7,922 bases of DNA, taken from positions 1 to 7,922 of the forward strand of contig JAIYEJ010000297.1 in assembly GCA_027487055.1 (NCBI GenBank), in the 5' to 3' direction. Positions within the stretch are counted from its first letter, which is position 1. Each line of letters opens with the position of its first letter. The notes below the pieces were generated by a model, which saw only the letters and a list, made by a program, of their open reading frames with translations, was not told the DNA's origin and ran no database searches. Source of the stretch: Methylotenera sp. GTDB taxonomy: Bacteria > Pseudomonadota > Gammaproteobacteria > Burkholderiales > Methylophilaceae. The translations under genes were made by a program, and so were the position numbers. This document shows positions 1 through 5,455 of the stretch, one piece after another.

Positions 1-933
1 ATAGAAAAAGCGTGTAAAAAAATTGCAATCGCCATTGATAGTGGTGCGCTTGAAGGCAATATGGGCAGCCTAGGTTCCGAAAATATTCAAGGTGAGTTGC
101 AAAAAGCGTTGGATGTGATTACTAATGATATTTTTATAGAAGCCATTCAAGATAGCGGATATGTAGCGGGAATGGTTTCTGAAGAGCTTGTTGAAAACCT
201 TGATTTTGCGGCGACTGCAAAACAAAAAGACACATATTTAGTCATGGTTGACCCACTGGATGGGTCATCAAATGTGAATGTTAATATCTCTGTGGGTACA
301 ATTTTTTCTATATTTAAATCCACTAAAAAGCCTTCTGATCTCGCAGATTATTTGCAATCGGGCAATCAACAATTATGTGCTGGTTATGTCATGTATGGCA
401 CATCTACAATGATGGTGATGACATCAGGCAATGGTGTGAATGGATTTACCCTTGATAATAAGTCTGATGAGTTTTACTTAACTCATCCCAATATGCAAAT
501 TACTGAAGATACGCAAGAATTTTCGATCAATATGTCAAATTACCGCTTTTGGTCATCACCAGTGCAGCGCTATATCGATGAGTGCTTGCAAGGTGAAGAG
601 GGCGACCGCGAAAAAGATTTTAATATGCGTTGGGTTGCCTCTATGGTGGCAGAAGTACATCGTATTTTAATGCGCGGTGGCGTTTTTATGTATCCAATAG
701 ACGAAAAAATAAAAAAAGCAGGCGGTAAACTACGCTTAATGTATGAAGCAAACCCCATGAGTTTTATTGTGGAGCAAGCGGGTGGGTTAGCTACGACTGG
801 AAAGTTACGCATTTTGGATATCACCCCTACACAAATTCACCAACGTGTGCCTGTCATGCTGGGAAGCCGCAATGAAGTCCAGCGTATTATTGACTACCAC
901 TCAGGTACTAAAAGCAAGAAAAAAGCGCACTAA
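1..933 (+). CDS. fbp: Class I fructose-1,6-bisphosphatase, 5'-truncated by window start
   Basis: Hydrolyses fructose 1,6-bisphosphate to fructose 6-phosphate in the cytosol, for gluconeogenesis and sugar-phosphate regeneration. The frame is open from base 1 and its first residues already match the family, so the ATG at 61 is internal and roughly 30 N-terminal residues lie upstream. The visible part is 310 residues. Seen: the AMP/N-terminal-domain style segment GSENIQGE (about 25-32), the metal-binding SEE (60-62), the signature DPLDGSSN (84-91) with metal ligands D84 and D87, the substrate-binding region around GGKLRLMYEANPM (241-253), and the late metal-ligand Glu in VEQAGG (E258). Odd: the usual N-I-D after DPLDGSS is N-V-N here (N93, bases 277-279). 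The C-terminus ends in a lysine-rich tail (KSKKKAH). The gene converges with the aldolase gene, 22 bp apart. The family assignment is very secure. Confidence 0.96.
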   Translation: MEKACKKIAIAIDSGALEGNMGSLGSENIQGELQKALDVITNDIFIEAIQDSGYVAGMVSEELVENLDFAATAKQKDTYLVMVDPLDGSSNVNVNISVGTIFSIFKSTKKPSDLADYLQSGNQQLCAGYVMYGTSTMMVMTSGNGVNGFTLDNKSDEFYLTHPNMQITEDTQEFSINMSNYRFWSSPVQRYIDECLQGEEGDREKDFNMRWVASMVAEVHRILMRGGVFMYPIDEKIKKAGGKLRLMYEANPMSFIVEQAGGLATTGKLRILDITPTQIHQRVPVMLGSRNEVQRIIDYHSGTKSKKKAH

Positions 934-947
934 ATGTTTGTAAGTTG

Positions 948-971
948 CTCAATCGTTACTTGACGATTGAG
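948..971. terminator. Hairpin between convergent fbp and fba, candidate bidirectional terminator
   Basis: A perfect 9-bp stem (CTCAATCGT, 948-956, pairing with ACGATTGAG, 963-971) with a 6-base loop lies 14 bases after the fbp stop. It includes the fba stop codon (956-958) and the last fba codons. Neither side carries a clean run of T: on the plus strand the first T-rich stretch (CCTTTT) comes about 12 bases after the stem. It may therefore end transcription weakly in both directions, or simply protect the 3' ends of the two transcripts. The position between convergent genes is the main support. Confidence 0.5.
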
Positions 972-2020
972 TTAAGCTCACCTTTTAAATAACGCTCTGC
1001 CATTTTCTCGCAAGAAATAGGTATTATTTTAGCTGCTTGGCCAGCGGACCCGAACGCCTCATACCTATCAATACAGATTTCACGCATTGCAATTGTAGAA
1101 ACACTGAGAAACTTTCTTGGGTCAAACTCTTTTCGTTTCTCTGTAAAAAACTTACGAATAGAGCCTGTATAAGCCATGCGTAAATCGGTGTCGATGTTTA
1201 CTTTTCTTACACCATGCTGAATCCCTTCGACAATTTCTTCAACGGGCACACCATAAGTCTCACCCATTTCGCCGCCAAACTCATTAATAATGTGTAACCA
1301 TTCTTGTGGCACAGAAGATGCGCCATGCATAACTAAATGTGTATTAGGAATACGCGCATGTATTTCTTTAATGCGGTGAATAGCAAGTGTTTTTCCTGTA
1401 GGTGGCTTTGCGAACTTATAAGCGCCATGTGAAGTACCAATTGCAATTGCCAGTGCATCTACGCCAGTTTTACGAACAAAATCTGCAGCCTCTTCAGGGT
1501 CTGTGAGCATCTGGTCGTGACTTAACATGCCAACTGCCCCAGAACCATCTTCTTCACCTGCCAAACCAGTCTCTAATGAGCCAAGCACGCCTAACTCACC
1601 TTCAACAGAAACCCCAATCGCATGTGCTATTTCGACAATTTTTTTGGTAACTTCAACATTATATTTGTAGCTAGATGGTGTTTTTGCGTCTTCCATCAGT
1701 GAACCATCCATCATCACGCTAGAAAAGCCAGAACGAATGGCTTGCATACATACCGCTGGTGATTGACCATGGTCTTGATGCATGACAACAGGAATATGTG
1801 GATAAGTTTCTATGGCTGCAAGCACTAAATGTCTTAAAAAAGCTTCGCCTGCATATTTACGGGCACCTGCAGAGCCTTGTAAGATGACTGGGCTGTTAGT
1901 TTGCTCAGCCGCCTGCATGACCGCATGGACTTGCTCCATATTGTTGACGTTAAAGGCTGCAATTCCATAGCTATTTTCTGCAGCATGATCTAGTAGCTGT
2001 CGTAACGAGACAAGTGCCAT
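956..2020 (-). CDS. fba: Class II fructose-1,6-bisphosphate aldolase (Calvin-cycle subtype)
   Basis: Zn-dependent cytosolic enzyme that reversibly cleaves fructose 1,6-bisphosphate to dihydroxyacetone phosphate and glyceraldehyde 3-phosphate; many relatives also handle sedoheptulose 1,7-bisphosphate. The product is 354 residues, a normal length. Seen: HQDHG (81-85) with catalytic D83 and Zn ligand H84, EGELG with E142, GTSHG with H198, MHGASSVP with Zn ligand H232, and the phosphate/substrate segment KVNIDTDLR (273-281). I chose the ATG at 2020-2018 because AGGAG lies 5 bases upstream; a TTG one codon earlier would sit too close to that ribosome site. The gene is convergent with fbp and lies downstream of phoH on the same strand across about 119 bp, so it probably has its own promoter, although I see no convincing -35/-10 pair. 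Together with Fbp it turns triose phosphates into fructose 6-phosphate. Often also named cbbA. Confidence 0.95.
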   Translation of the reverse strand: MALVSLRQLLDHAAENSYGIAAFNVNNMEQVHAVMQAAEQTNSPVILQGSAGARKYAGEAFLRHLVLAAIETYPHIPVVMHQDHGQSPAVCMQAIRSGFSSVMMDGSLMEDAKTPSSYKYNVEVTKKIVEIAHAIGVSVEGELGVLGSLETGLAGEEDGSGAVGMLSHDQMLTDPEEAADFVRKTGVDALAIAIGTSHGAYKFAKPPTGKTLAIHRIKEIHARIPNTHLVMHGASSVPQEWLHIINEFGGEMGETYGVPVEEIVEGIQHGVRKVNIDTDLRMAYTGSIRKFFTEKRKEFDPRKFLSVSTIAMREICIDRYEAFGSAGQAAKIIPISCEKMAERYLKGELNSIVK

Positions 2021-2110
2021 CAATACTCCTTCAATTGCAAATTACTACTATACTAGACCTAAAAAATGATATGTTGTGCTTTAAGCAATAATGTAAAACT
2101 AAATCAATTC

Positions 2111-2132
2111 ATTAATTTAAGCATAAATTAAT
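2111..2132. terminator. All-AT hairpin after phoH, possible weak terminator
   Basis: A perfect 9-bp stem (ATTAATTTA, 2111-2119, with TAAATTAAT, 2124-2132) and a 4-base loop begins about 7 bases after the phoH stop codon on the minus strand. It is followed on that strand by T-rich sequence. The stem contains no G-C pair, so it would be unstable as an intrinsic terminator. It could instead be a chance palindrome in AT-rich DNA or an upstream element of the fba promoter. Confidence 0.25.
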
Positions 2133-2139
2133 TGAGTAA

Positions 2140-3090
2140 TCACTTATTTTCTTGATTTGACTCGTAATTTTCATATGCATTAATAATTTTTTGCACCAAC
2201 GGATGGCGCACCACGTCGGCAGATAAAAAATGCGTCATGGCAATACCTTTTACGTTTTTTAAGATTTTTTGCGCTTCTACTAAGCCACTTTTTTGGTGAC
2301 GTTGTAAATCAATTTGTGTGACGTCGCCCGTAATCACTGCTTTTGTGCCGAAACCAATGCGCGTTAAAAACATTTTCATTTGTTCCGGTGTAGTGTTTTG
2401 TGCTTCATCCAAAATAATAAAACTTTGATTTAAGGTGCGTCCGCGCATATAAGCTAAGGGCGCAACTTCAATCGCGCCACGCTCAAACATTTTATTCACA
2501 GTATCGTAACCCGCTAAGTCATACAAGGCGTCATACAAAGGCCGCAAATAAGGATCCACTTTTTGGTTTAAATCGCCTGGCAAAAAGCCTAAACGCTCGC
2601 CTGCTTCGACCGCTGGGCGAACTAATACAATTTTTTTAACACGGTCGCGGCTCATGGCGTCTACTGCGCTGGCTACCGCTAAATAGGTTTTACCTGTGCC
2701 CGCTGGGCCAATGCCAAATGTCACATCATGGTCTTGAATTTGCTGCAAATAGGTAACTTGGCGAGGTGTTCGCCCATGTAAATCGCCACGACGTGTCATA
2801 AGCACTGGCATAGTAGTAGTGCTCACATCTTCTGGTTTGAGTTTATCGACTTCTACTAAGCTCAGTTGAATGTCTTCTAAGCTAAGTGGTTTTTTAGCGC
2901 GCACATAAAAGTTTTCAATCATCTGTGCTGCCAATCGCATATTATTTTGGTTGCCACTGATATTAAATTTACCACCGCGGCGGTTGATATTCACTTCCAG
3001 CGCAGTTTCAATCTGCTTAATATTTTCATCTAGTGCACCGCACAAATTGGCCAAGCGGCTGTTATCTTCGGGTTGTAGAGTGATTTCCAT
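2140..3090 (-). CDS. phoH: PhoH family ATPase (YbeZ-like)
   Basis: Cytosolic P-loop ATPase of the PhoH/YbeZ family. Relatives are linked to ribosome and RNA metabolism and to the endoribonuclease YbeY, but the precise role is not settled. Length 316 residues, typical for the group. Seen: an N-terminal KH-like segment (about 1-65, including NRRGGKFNISG), a linker, then the PhoH ATPase core with Walker A GPAGTGKT (128-135), the conserved RPAVEAGERLGFLPGDL region (158-174), Walker B FIILDEAQ (D228, E229), and the sensor-like ITGDVTQIDL (253-262). The ATG at 3090 lies 2 bp after the miaB stop with only a weak, distant GAGA upstream, so translation is probably coupled to miaB. The usual partner gene ybeY is not downstream; a 119-bp gap and then fba follow. 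Confidence 0.93.
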   Translation of the reverse strand: MEITLQPEDNSRLANLCGALDENIKQIETALEVNINRRGGKFNISGNQNNMRLAAQMIENFYVRAKKPLSLEDIQLSLVEVDKLKPEDVSTTTMPVLMTRRGDLHGRTPRQVTYLQQIQDHDVTFGIGPAGTGKTYLAVASAVDAMSRDRVKKIVLVRPAVEAGERLGFLPGDLNQKVDPYLRPLYDALYDLAGYDTVNKMFERGAIEVAPLAYMRGRTLNQSFIILDEAQNTTPEQMKMFLTRIGFGTKAVITGDVTQIDLQRHQKSGLVEAQKILKNVKGIAMTHFLSADVVRHPLVQKIINAYENYESNQENK

Positions 3091-3092
3091 GA

Positions 3093-4460
3093 TTAGACTA
3101 TCTCGCCAACAATCTCACCTTGTAGGCGTTTGGGGTTAAAAACATCGGTAATTTTTACATTTACGAAAGTGTTGATTAAGCTTTCATCGCCCGCAATATC
3201 CACTACGCGTCCATTATCCGTTTTGCCTGCCAATAAATTCGCATTTTTCCAAGAAACACCATCAATTAAAACGCGTTGAATGGTACCTAGCATATTGCGG
3301 CTAATCGCATCGCCTTGCGCTTCGTTAATGGCTTGAAGCTTACTTAGTCGTGCTAGTTTTGTGGCTTGTGGCGTATCATCTTTTATAAACGCGGCTGGCG
3401 TGCCGGGGCGCGGGCTATACAGAAAGCTAAAGCTATAATCAAAACCTACGTCTTGCATCATTTTAACAGTGGATTCAAAATCAGCTTCGGTTTCACCTGG
3501 AAAGCCGACAATGAAATCTGATGTAAAGGTCAACTGAGGGCTTGCTGCTTTTAACTTGCGGATAATCGATTTAAATTGTAGTGCTGTATAGTTGCGTTTC
3601 ATCGCCATTAACACGCGGTCGCTACCCGCTTGCACGGGTAAATGTAGTTGCACAGCCAGTTTAGGAACTGTCGCAAAACAATGTATTAAGCGTTCTGTCA
3701 TTTCATTAGGATGGCTAGTGGTAAAGCGAATACGCCCAATTTCTGGAATTTCTGCAATGGTTTCTATCAGCATGGCCAAGTCGGCTTCAACACCCTCATG
3801 TTCCATCGTATCTGGTGCACGATAAGCATTGACGTTTTGCCCAAGCAAAGTGATTTCCTTGACACCTTGTTCTGCCAATTGCACAGCTTCGGTCAAAATG
3901 TCGACAAATGGGCGAGAGACTTCTTCACCGCGTGTATAAGGCACCACGCAAAAGCTGCAATATTTGCTGCAGCCTTCCATAATGCTTAGAAAAGCGCTAG
4001 CACCTTCTACGCGGGGCGGCGGCAGATGATCAAATTTCTCTACTTCAGGAAATGTAATGTCGACCTGCGATAGTCCGCTATTTTGTTTTTGCTTAATCAT
4101 ATCTGGCAAGCGATGCAAGGTTTGTGGGCCAAACACCACGTCCACATAAGGCGCGCGTTTAATGATGTTATCGCCTTCTTGGCTTGCCACGCAGCCACCT
4201 ACAGCAATGATTAAATTGGGATTTTTTTCTTTAAGTGGGATAAATCGGCCAAGATGGCTAAATACTTTGTCTTCGGCTTTTTCCCGCACACTGCAAGTAT
4301 TAAGCAAAATCACATCAGCTTCTTCAATCGTTTGAGTTTCTACCATGCCATCACTGCTGTTAAGCATATCCGCCATGCGCGATGAATCATATTCGTTCAT
4401 CTGGCAACCGAAGGTTTTAATAAAGACTTTTTTGGGCAAAAACTCTTTTGAGTGGCTCAA
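3093..4460 (-). CDS. miaB: tRNA-2-methylthio-N6-dimethylallyladenosine synthase
   Basis: Radical-SAM methylthiotransferase that converts i6A37 to ms2i6A37 in tRNAs reading codons that begin with U. The product is 455 residues, close to other MiaB proteins. Seen in order: the N-terminal MTTase domain with three cluster-binding cysteines (C19 in KTFGCQMNEYDSS, C56 in LLNTCSVRE, C90 in VGGCVASQ); the radical-SAM CxxxCxxC (C164, C168, C171 in EGCSKYCSFCVVPYTRG); and a C-terminal TRAM-like domain (about 385-450). The most likely start is a TTG at 4460 with AAGAG about 8 bases upstream. The nearby ATG (4465-4463) is out of frame, and an in-frame TAA at 4475 rules out a longer N-terminus. It is the first gene of a two-gene unit with phoH and is divergent from the oxygenase gene. 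Confidence 0.96.
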   Translation of the reverse strand: MSHSKEFLPKKVFIKTFGCQMNEYDSSRMADMLNSSDGMVETQTIEEADVILLNTCSVREKAEDKVFSHLGRFIPLKEKNPNLIIAVGGCVASQEGDNIIKRAPYVDVVFGPQTLHRLPDMIKQKQNSGLSQVDITFPEVEKFDHLPPPRVEGASAFLSIMEGCSKYCSFCVVPYTRGEEVSRPFVDILTEAVQLAEQGVKEITLLGQNVNAYRAPDTMEHEGVEADLAMLIETIAEIPEIGRIRFTTSHPNEMTERLIHCFATVPKLAVQLHLPVQAGSDRVLMAMKRNYTALQFKSIIRKLKAASPQLTFTSDFIVGFPGETEADFESTVKMMQDVGFDYSFSFLYSPRPGTPAAFIKDDTPQATKLARLSKLQAINEAQGDAISRNMLGTIQRVLIDGVSWKNANLLAGKTDNGRVVDIAGDESLINTFVNVKITDVFNPKRLQGEIVGEIV

Positions 4461-4488
4461 GACATTAACTCTTTAATTTAAAAACATA

Positions 4489-4516
4489 ATTTTAGCTTAT
4501 TTGGGCATTAACTAAA
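4489..4516 (-). promoter_or_regulatory. Candidate sigma70-type promoter for miaB-phoH
   Basis: On the minus strand TAAAAT (4494-4489) matches the -10 consensus in five of six positions. A poor -35 (TTTAGT, 4516-4511) lies 16 bases upstream. It would start transcription near 4482, giving a leader of roughly 22 bases before the TTG start of miaB. In such AT-rich DNA this match can easily arise by chance. Confidence 0.3.
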
Positions 4517-4531
4517 AAATATTAATTCATT

Positions 4532-4545
4532 TTGATATACATCAA
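4532..4545. promoter_or_regulatory. FNR/CRP-family operator, perfect TTGAT-N4-ATCAA
   Basis: The sequence TTGATATACATCAA is an exact match to the FNR (Anr/Dnr/FixK-type) consensus, with both half-sites intact. Its centre (4538.5) is about 64 bases before the oxygenase ATG. If transcription starts near 4579-4580, the site is centred at about -41, the class II activator position, with a TAACAT -10-like hexamer at 4567-4572. It is also about 56 bases upstream of the proposed miaB start site, so it could act in that direction too. The pattern is seen; the regulator and target are inferred. Confidence 0.6.
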
Positions 4546-4566
4546 TGCACAATTTTTCGCATCAAT

Positions 4567-4572
4567 TAACAT
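4567..4572 (+). promoter_or_regulatory. Candidate -10 element for the oxygenase gene
   Basis: TAACAT (four of six consensus bases) is spaced so that a start at about 4579-4580 puts the upstream FNR-type palindrome at about -41. There is no -35 hexamer at the expected place, as is usual for promoters activated from -41.5. Support comes from the spacing, not from the strength of the hexamer. Confidence 0.3.
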
Positions 4573-4602
4573 CTACTTAACAACTTTTTGGAGTGAAAGA
4601 AT

Positions 4603-5409
4603 ATGATTGCCACAGAAAATGTCAATTTTGACAAGGTAAATAAGAGTGCTGTTCTACAGCAACCTTTCCCACATTTTTGCATTGATGGCTTATTGGATGA
4701 AGATTTTGCAGATGAGATTTACCAAGCTTTTCCAAGTTACCAAGATGCTTTATCACAAGGACACGAGTTTACTGCGGTAAACGAAAAGCGCAAAATTCAA
4801 ATTACCGATGCTAATAAATTTCCAGCACCTATTTTAGAGCTACATAAAATACTCGCTTCAAGAGAGTTCATCTCTAGGATTGAAAAAATGATGGGCATTC
4901 CCAATCTGCTTCCAGATCCTGAGTTAACTGGAGGTGGTATTCATGAAACGAATTCTGGTGGACATTTGGATGTTCATGTTGATTTTAACTATATCCCAGA
5001 AAAGAAATTACACCGACGCGTCAATATTTTGATTTATTTTAATAAAGACTGGAAAGAGGAATATGGCGGCTACCTAGACATATGGGATAAAGACGTCAAA
5101 ACGCGTCATGGATATTTTGCACCGCAATTTAACAGGGCTTGTGGTTTTGCTACAAGTGAAATTAGCTGGCATGGTGTAATGCCAGTGACTTGCCCACCTA
5201 GTATGATGCGTCGTTCATTTGCAGTTTATTACTATACTAAAGAAGCACCAGAACACTGGAATGCGACAATACACTCCACCATATTTAAAGCACGCCCTGA
5301 TGAATGGATGAAAGCGAATTTAGCAATGCCAATAGAGTCAGCATTAAGAGAAGCTAAAGAAGTCGTAGACTCAATTAAAAAAGGGATTAAAGGCATATTA
5401 AATAAATAG
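4603..5409 (+). CDS. 2-oxoglutarate/Fe(II)-dependent oxygenase, substrate unknown
   Basis: The 268-residue protein belongs to the prolyl-4-hydroxylase-like 2OG-Fe(II) oxygenase superfamily, which couples O2 and 2-oxoglutarate to hydroxylation. Seen: GGHLDVHVDFN (119-129) with the likely Fe-binding HxD as H125/D127 (H121/D123 is an alternative), RRVNILIYFNKDW (138-150), EYGGYLDIWD (153-162), distal Fe ligand H190 in SWHGV, and 2OG-binding Arg in MRRSFAVYYY (R203 or R204). No signal peptide or membrane segment is visible, so the protein is probably cytosolic. The C-terminus (about 242-268) forms a lysine-rich amphipathic helix pattern. The ATG at 4603 has GGAG 9 bases upstream. It stands divergent from miaB behind an FNR-type site and 46 bp before cysG. 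Relatives I recall occur near polysaccharide and glycosyltransferase genes, but none is present here, so no substrate can be assigned. Confidence 0.85.
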   Translation: MIATENVNFDKVNKSAVLQQPFPHFCIDGLLDEDFADEIYQAFPSYQDALSQGHEFTAVNEKRKIQITDANKFPAPILELHKILASREFISRIEKMMGIPNLLPDPELTGGGIHETNSGGHLDVHVDFNYIPEKKLHRRVNILIYFNKDWKEEYGGYLDIWDKDVKTRHGYFAPQFNRACGFATSEISWHGVMPVTCPPSMMRRSFAVYYYTKEAPEHWNATIHSTIFKARPDEWMKANLAMPIESALREAKEVVDSIKKGIKGILNK

Positions 5410-5424
5410 TTTGCATCTAGAGTA

Positions 5425-5454
5425 AAATAGCTCAATTTTGTATTTGAGCTATTT
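5425..5454. repeat. 11-bp inverted repeat between oxygenase and cysG (hairpin or operator)
   Basis: A perfect 11-bp stem (AAATAGCTCAA, 5425-5435, with TTGAGCTATTT, 5444-5454) and an 8-base loop lie 15 bases after the oxygenase stop and end one base before the cysG ATG. No T-run follows on the plus strand, so it is not a standard intrinsic terminator in that direction. In RNA it would bury the only weak ribosome-site-like bases (TGAG, 5445-5448) of cysG. As DNA it could be a dyad operator. Which role applies cannot be decided from sequence. Confidence 0.6.
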
Positions 5455-5455
5455 G

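Noticed and set aside
61..63. ATG at 61 as the true start of fbp
   Set aside because: The frame remains open to base 1 and the upstream residues (including ACKKIAIAI) match the FBPase N-terminal region, so the gene continues beyond the window.
570..824. Open frame antisense to fbp
   Set aside because: It lies wholly inside the confidently identified fbp gene, has no recognisable protein features and no supporting ribosome site; a shadow of the coding strand.
2033..2100. Sigma70 promoter for fba on the minus strand
   Set aside because: TTTACA-like and TATCAT/TATAGT-like hexamers exist, but none pair with 16-18 base spacing; no defensible promoter.
2951..3139. Open frame opposite phoH and the end of miaB
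   Set aside because: It overlaps two well-supported genes on the other strand and its product resembles no family I know.
3592..3989. Two overlapping open frames antisense to miaB
   Set aside because: Both fall inside a fully conserved miaB coding region and are explained as shadows of it.
5438..5455. TTG at 5438 as start of cysG
   Set aside because: It would sit inside the hairpin loop with no ribosome site and would add residues not matching CysG; the ATG at 5456 aligns with the family start.
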